A DNA stretch of 23,279 bases from Gnetum montanum (GCA_015680685.1 MNCI01011924.1:1-23279), one strand, 5' to 3'. Positions 1 through 9,287 are shown, counted from the stretch's first letter. Made by a program: numbers and translations. The notes: generated by a model from the letters alone, not told the origin.

Positions 1-509
1 CAATTTGGAACTCCATTCCACCTTCTTTTTCATCCATCCATGCTATTATAACTCACCTCACTATCATGTTCTATGTTATGCTCTATGTCTTGTTCTGATG
101 TGTTTGAATTCTTAGATAGATTCTTTTTGGTTGGTCCTTAACTTTTCATGATCATTAATTGACTGTGGTGCCTATGGACTCCTTAGTTGAGGTTATGCAA
201 GGGAAACAAGGGCATGAGCCTACTATGGGAAGGACCCACTTGCATAGCTCTTGGCTTTATTAGTTAAGGTTCCTTACCTTTGACATTGCTACAATCCTAT
301 CTTTTGCATATTCCATTGTGTATTTTGCTCAATGCTCCTTAACCTTTTATTTCATTCATCCCATGAATCATTTTTCTCCATTTTTTCCAAATTTATGAGC
401 CCCAACCCCCTCTTCTCATGTTTTCATACTGTTCTTGGCCTTTCGAGCTTTCATTTGACCCCAATTTCATTCAAAAACTCTTTGTATTTGCAAGTTTGAC
501 CAAAGTCAA
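1..509 (+). other. Non-coding 3' (post-pol) region of a Ty3/gypsy element
   Basis: I see no credible coding region here. Positions about 165-250 match the minus strand of the nested element around 14450-14530: blocks GGTTATGCAAGGG and GGACCCACTTGCATA occur in the same order, 41 and 40 bases apart, and an upstream block with GCC.ATGGAC is also shared. In the nested element this block lies in the non-coding region between gag and the 3' LTR, so I infer that this is the corresponding region of a related plus-strand element. The left end lies outside the window. Confidence 0.5.
194..246 (+). other. Conserved inverted repeat (hairpin) in retroelement 3' region
   Basis: TATGCAAG (194-201) and CTTGCATA (239-246) are perfect inverted copies around a 37-base loop. 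The same arrangement, with 9-base arms, is present on the minus strand of the nested element (14452-14505), and the surrounding sequence is alignable. Keeping both arms in two diverged copies suggests a functional RNA or DNA structure, though common descent alone could explain it. Confidence 0.5.
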
Positions 510-537
510 TGATCATCTATTGTGGTCAATAGTTGCA

Positions 538-580
538 TCGACGAGGCCTTGTTGACACAGTTGAGCACGTCGACGAGGCC
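538..580 (+). promoter_or_regulatory. Paired TCGACGAGGCC motifs upstream of a TATA box
   Basis: TCGACGAGGCC occurs at 538-548 and again at 570-580, 32 bases apart. Each is followed by a degenerate inverted arm (TTGTTGAC or CTGTCAATG), so each resembles half of the palindrome TCGACGAGGCCTCGTCGA. The same motif occurs three times just upstream of the TATA box in the LTR at 5032-5907. It is therefore probably a promoter element of this family, either in an internal promoter or in a decayed LTR. Confidence 0.5.
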
Positions 581-603
581 CTGTCAATGCAATGCATAAA
601 TCC

Positions 604-611
604 TATATATA
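604..611 (+). promoter_or_regulatory. TATA box
   Basis: TATATATA preceded by CC, 24 bases downstream of the second TCGACGAGGCC motif. This is the same relative position that the TATA box holds in the downstream LTR (motifs to 5114, TATA at 5132). The transcription start would be expected near 635-645. Confidence 0.5.
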
Positions 612-740
612 CCGCCATGCGTTACATCATAACACACAGGGAGCTTTTGTAAATTTTTAGAGCCCAAAACCTTCCAGAGCCCTTAACTTCCCAATTATTT
701 GATCAAATCACTCCATTCTTCAACCCCGCACTTACTAGAG

Positions 741-1048
741 GTAAGATCTTTATTGTGGGAGCTGCAAACCTTAAGGTTTTCAATGAAATTTTTTGAAAAT
801 TTTTCTAACTTCCCCAAAGGGTTAATAACCTTAACAATATACAAACATCAATTTTTTCGAAAGTTAACCCTTTCAACAACCTCCAAGATGAATTATTACC
901 AATAGCATATAAATAAATAATAATTGGAATAATTAAATCAACCATAATCACAACTTAGCCAAGTGTAACTATTCTTAAGAGATAAAGGTATCCCAATTGC
1001 TTTAAGTTAAACAATGATTGCTAATCCATGATCTTATTGTGATTACAG
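741..1048 (+). other. Candidate 5'-UTR intron
   Basis: A strong plant donor (AG then GTAAGATC) sits at 741, and an acceptor (TGTGATTACAG) ends at 1048, immediately before an ATG. CTAAT at about 1021 is a plausible branch point about 25 bases before the acceptor. The segment is AT-rich, as expected of a plant intron, and is 308 bases long. Splicing would join a short leader to the start codon of the following ORF. An alternative is that 510-1048 is an old LTR and the junction only mimics an acceptor. Confidence 0.45.
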
Positions 1049-3559
1049 ATGGCACCAAAGTTGAAACACCCATAGGAAGGAAAACCCTCTCAACCAAGGA
1101 AGAAGTGGCCCAGAGCTAGAAGGGGCTAACAAGGACAAGCCTAAGAACCACTGGAGGAAACCCATGCAATGGGAGCTTTTTGTGAGGAGCCTGAAGTGGA
1201 ATCTATTTAACAGATTCTAGAAGAAGAACTACCCATTGAGCAATCACAGTGAGGAAAAGTTCCTAGACCCATGCCAAGGCTTGAATTCACTTTGACTCAA
1301 GCTTGTCTTGAGATCATTAGGTCCCAAGAGATTCAACAATTATTCCTCCAAGAAATAAACTTTGGTTCATTCTTAGAGAATGCTCCAGTGGAAGTTAAAA
1401 CATAACTGCAAACCTCTTCCATGTGGCCAATCATCACATATAGTGGGAAATGGTACATGGGAGAGACATACCTCTTTTGGAATAATCAAAGGTCGAGGTC
1501 CACATTCAAGATTAAGGATATTCAAGTATCCTACTTGGCCAAAGCTATTATGCAAGCATTAGGGTTTCTTGACATTAGGACATAGTTGGTAGAGCTATCA
1601 ATGAAAGGTGATTTAGAGGCCAAGGAGTGGACTTAGCCATGCTACAGGGTTGACCGTAAGGAGTACAATGTGCTCACATTGGCAGAGCATATCTATTTTA
1701 AAATTATAGCCCCTCACCTTAATCCAATGGTGAGGCCTAGCAAGGTGACCGCCTTCTTTGCTTGAGCATGCACTACTCTAAGCAGGAAATTTCTTGTGAA
1801 CCTTCCATAACTCATCTACTTGGAAATCAAGAAGCATTTCAAAGAAAACAAACAAGGAAGGAAAACCCTACACTTTTCATGCCTTATTCGAAAACTTTGC
1901 AAAAGGGTAGGAATCATCTACTATTTAAATGACATAATTAGGCATGCTCCTTTGGCCTCATGGTCCAAAATTATAAAATAAAATATGCCAATGACAACTC
2001 AAGAAGAGGAGAAGTTGCCACCACCACTGCCTACTTAAGAAATAATGTAGGAAGCTTGTGCAGCCATTGAGCACCTGTGCAAAATCTAAGAGCAGTTCTT
2101 GAGCGAGTAAGAGCAATCATAGGGACGAGTGATGTAGATTCATCTATGTATTGACTAGCAATGAGTCATCTTAATGAGGTGTTTCAAACAATCAGTCAAA
2201 TGGAGAGGGGTGGGCCCATCTTATCTGCCTAACAAATGTAGTTGCTTGCAAGGTCAGATCCCAATGTTTGAGAGGCAACAGTGTCCTTATCACAATACCA
2301 TTTATTCCTAGAAATATTTGGAAATGCTGCCACCTTCTCAATGCGATTAAAGGGAGGTGAAGGGGCAGCTATCTTAGTGATGTAGCAATAAGGGTAGGAG
2401 ATGGTGGTTGAAGTGGTCATTAACCATGTAGCTAAAGCATTGAATGCATCTGCAACATTTGTACCAGACGTATTTGCACTTCAATATGTGTAGACATTCA
2501 CAGGCATGGTTAGTGAAAATTTGAATGCAGCCCAACATGAAGAATTGTTGGATCGACTGGTAGGGATCAAACAATCGATTCCAGATAATTTTGATTTTTT
2601 GAAAAACATCATCCCAATCTAGTTGGAGTTGCTAGATGCAAGGGGCAAGTGCATCATTTTGAAGGGGCAACTTAAAACGACTCAAGCAAAAAATCAATGC
2701 TTGGCTACAGAGGTTGCCAAATTACGTGCTTGCCTTACTGACCTTATAATCCTTAGCCTAACAACAACCAAAGATGAAGCTTTCTAACAACTTCAAGAAT
2801 GATTCAGGAAGGCTAAGTAGGAGGCAGTAATGACCATCTTTAACCACTCCATAGCAAAGGCAAAGACTTATTCAATTTAGAAGGACTTGGCTTAGATGTA
2901 CTAGGAGAATAAGACACTAACCATTCAAAATCATCACCTGTGTAATGTTGATGCCCAAAAGGAATGCAAGAATTTATTCATCAACAACAAGAGCAATAGC
3001 TTGCTAGGGTGCACTAAGTTAAGGAGATTGACCATAGAGAATCAAAATTTGTCAATGGAAGAAGTCTGTGCCCTATGCTAGAAATCTACTATTGAAATTG
3101 CAACCTGGAAGAATGAAGCCTTAAAGTTTGAAAAAGTTAAAGATCACTATAGAGACCAGGTTGGCCTGTAGAAGGAAATCAACGAGAAGCACATCTAAAT
3201 GGTGAAGGTGAAAATAAATGAAGCCCTCTAGCAACTCCAATAAGGGAAAGAAGTTTTGCAGCCCATTATTGATGGGATTGATGCCTATAACAAAGCAGAT
3301 ATTTGCATAAAGGAGTTGCAAATAGAAGAAATGATAGAGTACATGGAGTTGGCTAATCTCCACTATGCAAACCTAGCTATGCTGACTGTCAGACGACCAT
3401 GGTCATAGTTAGAAAAACAAGTTGCTACCTTGTATTTGTTATACAAGGAAAAGTTCAAGCACCATAAAGACACTAAGCAAAAGCTTGAGATTGCAAATGT
3501 TGAACTTAAAGTTTTCAAAGCACACTTCACAAATCAATAATCAACTACTGAGAACCTAG
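1049..3559 (+). pseudogene. Degenerate extra ORF, 'putative plant transposon protein'-like, 5' part
   Basis: Translation from ATG 1049 starts with MAPKLKHP and a basic stretch. At about 1440-1980 it gives a region with the feel of the plant transposon-protein family: WYMGETYLFW, then a cluster ending in FSCLIRKLCKRVGI. That frame holds to about 2040. One net frameshift near 2100-2130 moves the reading to another frame, which continues to 3559 as a Gln/Glu/Lys/Leu-rich, probably coiled-coil region. Many in-frame stops are present; most are TAG or TAA where CAG or CAA (Gln) would fit. It lies upstream of a polypurine tract and 3' LTR, so I infer an additional retrotransposon ORF after pol. The family assignment rests on resemblance recalled by eye; a captured host gene or a gag-like ORF remain possible. 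Confidence 0.5.
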
Positions 3560-3700
3560 TGTTGGTACCAACACACCCATGCTTGGCATGGGGCCTTTGT
3601 TTATTTAAAAAAAAAGAAGAAAAAAAATAAAATAAAAATAAAAAAATAAAAAAAATTAATTAGAAAAAAAAAGATAGGTTACCCTAACCCTAAAATTGGC

Positions 3701-3707
3701 TATAAAA
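3701..3707 (+). promoter_or_regulatory. TATA box of the solo LTR
   Basis: TATAAAA in the context GGCTATAAAAGGCC, 142 bases into the LTR, after an A-rich block. It fixes the LTR orientation as plus. Confidence 0.6.
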
Positions 3708-3849
3708 GGCCATCAAGGTGATGGAGTTGGAAGGAGAAGAGGAGGAGAAGTCAGGCCAGGAAGCCCTAGGCCAATGAGGCCAGGGTCATGAAGCCATGGA
3801 CTGAACCTTCTCTTTCTCTAGGTGGTTGGCAGTGTGTGCGGCAACAACG

Positions 3850-4230
3850 GTTGGTGGTTCGTAGGGCATTGGTGATGTTTGATNTGCATCCTGTCGGTGG
3901 ATCTTCTCTCTATCTTCTTTTATTTTAGCAAATTGCATGTGGTGGACGGTGGATTTGTGCATGATGTTTATGCAGTTGGTGGTCTGTAGGGCATTGGTGA
4001 TGTCTGATCGCAACTACACATGATTCTTGTGGCAACACAACCATGCATCCTGNAATGCATCATGTCGGTGGATCTTCTCTCTATCTTCTTTTATTTCAGC
4101 AAATGGCATGTGGTGGACGGTGGATTTGTGCATGATGTTTATGCAGTTGGTGGTCCGCAGGGCATTAGTGATGTTTGATCGCAACTACACATGATTCTTA
4201 TGGAGACACAACCATGCATCCTGTCGGTGG
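3850..4230 (+). repeat. Tandem repeat (about 159-171 bp unit) with two N bases
   Basis: GTCGGTGG recurs at 3893, 4064 and 4223 (spacings 171 and 159), and the sequence between repeats is nearly identical, including the GTTGGTGG, AGGGCATT and GTGGACGGTGG blocks. The single N bases at 3884 and 4053 fall exactly where copies disagree. At 3884 about 35 bases present in the other copies are missing; after the one at 4053 there is a short extra duplication. The array is probably not assembled correctly. Confidence 0.75.
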
Positions 4231-4441
4231 TTTCTATTTCTCTCTCCTTTAGTTTTTTTCATGTTTTATCTCTCTCTATGTTTTCTATCTCTCTATCTCT
4301 CTATCACTTGGTCACATGGCTCTTTCCAGCTGAGACTATTCTCAGGTTTCCATACCCATACAGGAGGTGCCCTAAGCTATAGTATCCTCAAATGAGTTTT
4401 TCCGATGTTGGCATGACCAAAATTTATGCATCAACACCTAG

Positions 4442-4896
4442 CTAAAAGGATGAATGATTACCAAGGGTTGAATGATATATTCAAAGTGCTCAACATTGAA
4501 TGCAAACAATTCACTACCTAGTTTATCAACGCAAAGGAGTTGTTTCTAGTAATTTCGTGTCCTTGGGATGTGCCTATTTTGATCCACATTGGCGAAGCTA
4601 CGTGGATAGTGCACAATCCTAGAAGTAAGGAGGAGAAAATGAAAGCACTTTTGGATGCTTTTTGCCTCCCCCTAAAAGTTGCAGCAGTAGAAAAACAACC
4701 ATAGCCACCTTGACCGCTGCACGTGTGTGAAGCCAGAGAAGGTTCCTCAAAACCTCAAGCGCCACTACTACTTGGGACTATCTAATCTTCTCCACCAAAC
4801 TTCACACCATCAAGGGATGTGTTGTCCAATTTTGAAGAGTCATGTCATGGTATTCAATTTTATGTCCTAAACACCACCATTTTTGTAATGTGTTGA
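4442..4896 (+). pseudogene. Degenerate extra ORF, 3' part (after the solo LTR)
   Basis: This continues the ORF of 1049-3559 in phase: the codon split by the insertion is rebuilt from G3559 and C4442. The residues include CPWDVPILIHIGEATWIV and an acidic/basic stretch near 4625-4660. In-frame TAG stops occur near 4520 and 4703, and the frame closes with TGA at 4894-4896. I recognise no domain in this part. It would be the C-terminus of the same protein, ending about 135 bases before the LTR. Confidence 0.5.
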
Positions 4897-5031
4897 TCCA
4901 TACACCCAGGCACTTCATTCTTGTCAAGTCAGTCAGTCTATTTTGTTTGTGAAAGGTCAATTAATAATCCCATACCTTCCTAATTTTGTAAAAAGAACTC
5001 GAGGACAAGTTTTCATTTAGTCATGGGGGTA
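4897..5031 (+). other. 3' untranslated end and polypurine tract next to the LTR
   Basis: The block at about 4965-5020 (CCATACCTTC, AATTTTGTAAA, CTCGAGGACAAGTTTTCATT) aligns with the minus strand of the nested element at 13498-13566, just before its own 3' LTR. GGGGG at 5025-5029 followed by TA directly precedes the LTR and fits a short polypurine tract. This identifies the following LTR as a 3' LTR. Confidence 0.65.
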
Positions 5032-5064
5032 TGATAAGTCGTACTTTTGTTGGCTGCGTTGATA

Positions 5065-5140
5065 AGGCCTCGTCGACTAGGCCTCATCGATGCTCATACG
5101 AGGCCTCATCAATGTAGTATCTATATTCTTTTATAAATAT
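5065..5140 (+). promoter_or_regulatory. U3 palindrome array and TATA box of LTR A
   Basis: AGGCCTCGTCGA (5065-5076), AGGCCTCATCGATG (5079-5092) and ACGAGGCCTCATCAATG (5098-5114) are three copies of a palindromic motif. TATAAATAT follows at 5132-5140. The same motif precedes the TATA box at 604. Confidence 0.55.
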
Positions 5141-5485
5141 GCGTCCATCAACTACATTTATCATAATTGAGATTTTAGTAGCAGTGAAGCTCTTGTAGTT
5201 TGTTCATTTGAAAGTTAGAATTTTTCTCCAAGTGCCTACAGCAGGAGTCATTTAGTGTATAGATCTTTATTCAAACATTGTTGTACCTAAGAACGATAGT
5301 GTGTGTGGTAATAAAGATGAGCTTTCTGATAAACCTTGCAACACTTTAGATAGATTAAATATTCTATTTATGCATTTAATGTTTTCAATTACTCATTAAA
5401 TATTTTCTAGTAATTAAGTTAATGAAGAAATTAAGCAAGATAAATTAAACACATAAGTATGACCGCTTTGAGCGTAACACATATT

Positions 5486-5556
5486 CACTTGGTAATCCTA
5501 GTAGCGTTATTACTTGGTATGCCCAGTAGCATAGCGCTTGGTAACCTAATAGTGGA
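5486..5556 (+). repeat. Short repeat in LTR A, about 25-bp period
   Basis: Three imperfect copies of CTTGGTAAYCCNAGTAG start near 5486, 5509 and 5536. LTR B carries two related copies (about 9763-9812), and LTRs C and D carry the same GGTAACC/GGTAATCC pair on the minus strand. It is a family feature of the R/U5 part of these LTRs, of unknown function. Confidence 0.5.
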
Positions 5557-5907
5557 TATGTGGGTGTAGGATGTGTGTGGAAAGTGGGACCGAATGCTTA
5601 TGTTAGGACTAGTTAGATATTACTTAATTATTTAAATTAAATTAGTTAATCCAATTACTTTTATCTTCCTTTTGAACACCAAACCATAAAATATAAAATG
5701 ATAAAAATTATATGCCTTAATTACACTTAACCATACTAGTGTACGTCACAAGTCTAATTGGGAAGACAACAATTGACCTTAAGGTAAAGATTCACTTCCT
5801 AGAAGACTAGTGTACCAGAAACTACAAAGTCCGTGAAATTCAATCGGATCACATGTGATCGCTTGTGATTCATATGGTTGAACATAGGGATACCTTGCCA
5901 CTCATCA

Positions 5908-6965
5908 CTTGTCCCTATTAAAAAATTCTTTATTTTTAAAGATAAATTCTCTTTAGATATTAAGAGCTTACTAGTACTTTTATAATTAAAAGGATTAGTA
6001 AAAGGTTAAGAACTTGTTAAAGAAGATTTCATATGTGCCTGCTGAAAACTTCTATTATTTACCTTTTTTGAATATTGTTGTTTCTTTTCCTTATGAACAA
6101 ATTTTCTATTAGAAAAAGAATAAATTCCAATAACATGACCTTCATGATGACAATTGCTACAACATCCTTGCAAATTATAGTTTGTAATTTTCTAGGAATA
6201 ATACTTATTACCAGCCTTGAGTTTTAATTTTGTCTTCCTCTACCATAAACCAATCGCTACAAAAAACATGTGTGCTAGATACCATCTAGTAATGTTTTTG
6301 ACTATGTCTTCAAGATCATGCCAACATTGCTAACAATTTCACTTTCAACACTTTGAAAAATAAATGGAATATTTTCTAATTTAATCCAGCAAGAAGCTTT
6401 ATAGTAATTAGAAGAATAAGGATCAAAATACAGTTTTTATTCTTGAGCAATAAAATCATTACATTGATTCATAAAAACTATAAGATCCAATGATTTCTCA
6501 ACCAATTTTGAATTGGCTAGTTCAACATGCAAAAAATATTTGGAAAAATAGCGAATATGTAAAACATTAATTCCATAGCATTTAAGAATAACCTAAATCA
6601 CTAGTATAAAATCCTTAATCAAGTGAATAAATCTAATAATCACCAAAAATATGTATCATGAAGCTATTATATCTTTTGACAGGGATTCATATAAATCATC
6701 AGGTAAAATAAAATTAGAAGCTTCAGAATTCTTCATAGTCACTATAGTTTGAGAGACATTAGAGTTTTTTATCTTTATATCATTCTTCACTAAAAGGATT
6801 TTGTTGCATTAACTTTGTAAGGAACCCTCAAAATCGATAAGCCATTGAGAGAATTTGCCAAAAGTCCCAAACTCAATATAGGAATTTTGGGTTTTGGGGA
6901 AAGAATTGTGTCTCAAATGTGATTTCAATTGCTTGTTGATTAGATAACCGATTGAGCCACATCTT
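5908..6965 (-). pseudogene. LINE ORF1 relic (DUF4283-like plus zinc knuckle)
   Basis: On the minus strand the reading from about 6900 gives FGTFGKFSQWL, then near 6700-6330 a DUF4283-like segment with LHVELAN and ASCWIKLENIPFIFQSV, matching the 'VWIRLPxLPLEY' signature of plant LINE ORF1 proteins. A zinc knuckle follows at about 6161-6120, CSNCHHEGHVIGIY, with CX2CX4H kept and the last Cys replaced by Tyr. A basic, Ser-rich tail leads to the LTR A edge. Stops and frame changes are scattered throughout. This would be the RNA-binding protein of an L1-type element. The 3' remainder should lie beyond the LTR A element, outside the window. Confidence 0.6.
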
Positions 6966-7439
6966 ATTAGATATTTTAAAAGTAATCTTAAACTATGATA
7001 GAAATAGGCAACTAAAAAATTGTAATGTTAAGTTTGAAAAAAATCATTGAGTGAATGATATCTTAAGGTTTTATATTAACACTCCACACTAACTATGGAG
7101 TACTATCTCCACACCTTAAAAAACACATGCTTATCATTTTTGGCATGCATTCAATATCCTCCTTTTAGTGTTTTGTTCTTTCCAATGATTAAGTGTAAAA
7201 TTACCAACTCTCAATAAGTATAGATCTTACACTCTAGGTATCATGCATAATGGACTCAACCATGATACTACGACATCATGAATAATAGGTGTTAGCCTAG
7301 TGTAAGACTCTTGATTTAAAAGCTTAATGTCATGGGTTTGATTGTGGTGGTAAATGCTTCTATGTCATCTACTAAACTATCTTTTGATTTATACAAATAG
7401 CTTAAGAGATTTCTAGAAGGTATGTACTTGTGTAAGTTC
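6966..7439. other. AT-rich spacer between LINE relics
   Basis: I see no coding signal. It contains the tRNA-like segment at 7293-7347; the rest is AT-rich unique-looking sequence. Confidence 0.4.
7293..7347 (+). ncRNA. Possible tRNA-derived SINE head (A and B boxes)
   Basis: TAGCCTAGTGT at 7293-7303 resembles a pol III A box (TRGYNNAGTGG), and GGGTTTGATTG at 7334-7344 resembles a B box (GGTTCGANNCC) with the CpG cytosine changed to T. Their spacing is compatible with a tRNA-derived promoter. No clear tail or target duplication is visible, so this is only a suggestion. Confidence 0.3.
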
Positions 7440-8300
7440 TAGGTTATTTACCTCAATTTTTAAGAGTTTTAAATCATTTAATTTAAATATGGTATGGAAA
7501 TATAAGGGTTTAGAAATATTCAAATAAGGCTCAAAAGAAATAGATATTCCTAAAATTTTAAAGATAATTTTTTTTCAAGATTATATGAGGCTTGAGAATA
7601 ATCCACTTATCAATAATGCTATTGCAATAAACAACTTTTTGCTAATTAATATGAGAGCTAGATAACATGCAATAATTCTTTATTTCAATGAATAAAATAT
7701 TAATAAGTTGTAGAGAATTGTTATCATTAAAAAAATCATTTGCAAAGTACATTTTAATCAATTTTATACCTTGATCATTAATTGAAATTTCCTTGATGAT
7801 ATTCCTTTGCAAATCACAATGTAAATTATGTGAAAGAAAGTTTGCTACAATAATAAAAAGATAGGGAGCTAGAGAATAACTTTAATGAACTAACCATCGA
7901 AGAAAAAATAAGGAACTCAATCCAAAATTTTTAGCAACTTAAGAGTTAGCATTAGTAATCAGGATATAAATAAGATGAGTAAAATAATCACCAAATTCCA
8001 GTTTCCAAAGCTAATAGATAATGAAATTCCATTCAATCTTATCATACTCTTTACCATAATATAACTTAATAAAAGTAATGTCCTGGTTAGTATCAAAATC
8101 CCATTGCATTTTCTCCCAAGCTACAATAATATTATTTAAGATATGTCTACCTATATATTCAAGATGTTCATTCTTTAGAAGAAGACCAATCACACCTCTA
8201 TTAATATTTTTACTAAGGGAAACATTTTTAATAGCTTCTTGGAAAATATAAAAGAGATAATCTCTATTAATTTTCCAATGTCTTGATTGAAATTATCCCA
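7440..8300 (-). pseudogene. LINE (L1-type) reverse transcriptase relic
   Basis: From about 8280 downward the reading gives NRGVIGLLLKNEHL, then YIGRHILNNIIVAWEKMQW and ITFIKLYYGKEYDKIEWNFI, matching the plant L1 ORF2 'GFVxGRxIxDNxxxAWE' and 'KxDFxKAYDRxxW' blocks. The segment normally between 'LIPK' and 'GFVKGR' (NWRPIxLL) is missing, so there is an internal deletion. After frame changes, LAPYLFIIVANFLSHNL and then MYFAND (7746-7735 for FAND) follow; the catalytic F/YADD is changed to FAND, so the enzyme would be dead. No endonuclease domain is recognisable upstream. Confidence 0.7.
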
Positions 8301-8757
8301 CTTATCAAAGCCATATCCAAGGAAGATTACCATTATTACTAAAAAGGCATACTCTCAACTACTCCATAGGTCTCATAGCTTTAGCATTTCTTTGAACAAA
8401 CCTATTACATTTAAATTTCCACTAACCACATTATATGTTTCAAAGAAATATGTAATATATTACTAAGATTACAATGTTTTTCTTAGCTCATTGCTCTATT
8501 AGCATAAATTTTGGTAGGAAAAAAATTGCTTATGTTGGTTGTATAGGGGAAAAGTAAATGCTTAGGCCTTTTCATGCATCCCCAAGAAAATAATAACAAA
8601 CTACAAAAGTGATTAATTTCTTGAAATTTCTATTAGGGAACTGTTACTAGACATATCTACATAGCTAGCATTATGATGGTAAAGTGCTTATTTCTCAAGT
8701 CATGAGTCCTTTGTTCTAACCTATTCTAGCCACTCAATTGCAACCTTGCTTGGTTGG
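8301..8757. other. Spacer, with a possible tRNA-like head at 8666-8722
   Basis: Most of this is AT-rich with no clear coding signal; the part nearest 8300 may still be LINE ORF2. On the plus strand TAGCATTATGATGGTAAAG (8666-8684) and TGTTCTAACC (8711-8720) resemble pol III A and B boxes, so a second tRNA-derived SINE head is possible, at low confidence. Confidence 0.3.
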
Positions 8758-8883
8758 ACAAGCACTAAGCTCTCAAGTGATGGACTCATTGTAAAATGCC
8801 ACTTTTTTATGTAGAAGATAACAAGCACTAAGCTTTCAAGTAATGGACTCATTGTAAAATGTCAATTTTTTATGTAGAAGATA
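8758..8883 (+). repeat. Tandem duplication, two 63-bp copies
   Basis: Copies at 8758-8820 and 8821-8883 both start ACAAGCACTAAG and end TATGTAGAAGATA. They differ at four positions, three of them C/T or G/A changes. The duplication follows the possible tRNA-like segment directly and could be part of its body. Confidence 0.85.
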
Positions 8884-9287
8884 ATAAAATTGAACGCTTT
8901 GACTTATTGCAAATTGTTAAAAATAAGGAATCTCAAAGTTAGTAGGAAAATTGAATGCTTGTTATAAATTGTTAAGATTTTTAATGTAAGAGATGGTTAA
9001 ATTGAATAAATTTAAATAAAAAATCCCATAAACTTCAACACACCCCTACAAATTAAGCACTATTACTTCTATTTTTCTTATCTCTTATACCTCCTACATG
9101 GATGACACAAGAGGAGTTGCTATATTGGCACATCCTAGATGATCCCAAAAAAATTATCTTTAGATACCTTAATACATAATTGTATGGCTCAATTAATGAT
9201 TTTCTTTAATGGAATTTCTACAAGTTATGCTTCTAGAATTTATTTATGACTTTCTCTAAAAGTCTCTCTTTCTCAAATACCCTGGTG
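8884..9287. other. AT-rich spacer up to LTR B
   Basis: I see no gene, RNA or repeat that I can support. It ends in CCTGG (9283-9287), which should be the target-site copy of the element starting at 9288; its partner lies outside the window. Confidence 0.4.

Larger units (their letters stand above)
3560..4436 (+). mobile_element. Solo LTR of a second LTR-retrotransposon family
   Basis: The segment begins TGTTGGTACCAACA, a perfect 14-base palindrome, and ends GCATCAACA, giving TG...CA ends. It is flanked by the exact 5-base duplication CCTAG (3555-3559 and 4437-4441). Removing the 877-base LTR plus one duplication (882 bases, divisible by 3) restores the interrupted ORF in the same frame. An A-rich block (3605-3675), a TATA box (3701-3707), a tandem repeat (3850-4230) and a CT-rich tract (4235-4310) lie inside. 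It has no coding region and does not resemble the TGATGA-type LTRs elsewhere in the window. A solo LTR left by LTR-LTR recombination is the simplest reading. Confidence 0.85.
5032..5907 (+). mobile_element. LTR A, 3' LTR of the left-hand Ty3/gypsy element
   Basis: It begins TGATAAGTC and ends CTCATCA, close to the TGATGA...TCATCA ends of the other three LTRs. Long blocks align with LTR B, for example CTCTTGTAGTTTG, GTACCTAAG, CCTTGCAACACT and GGGATACCTTG. It is preceded by a polypurine tract and has no primer binding site after it, so it is a 3' LTR. The matching 5' LTR should lie left of the window. It interrupts the minus-strand LINE ORF1 relic, whose reading runs up to its edge. Confidence 0.75.

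Noticed and set aside
510-5907. 510-1048 as the 5' LTR paired with LTR A
   Set aside because: They share only the U3-like motifs, TATA position and short scattered matches; length (about 540 versus 876) and downstream sequence differ too much for a pair. I kept an ancient unrelated LTR as an alternative for 510-1048.
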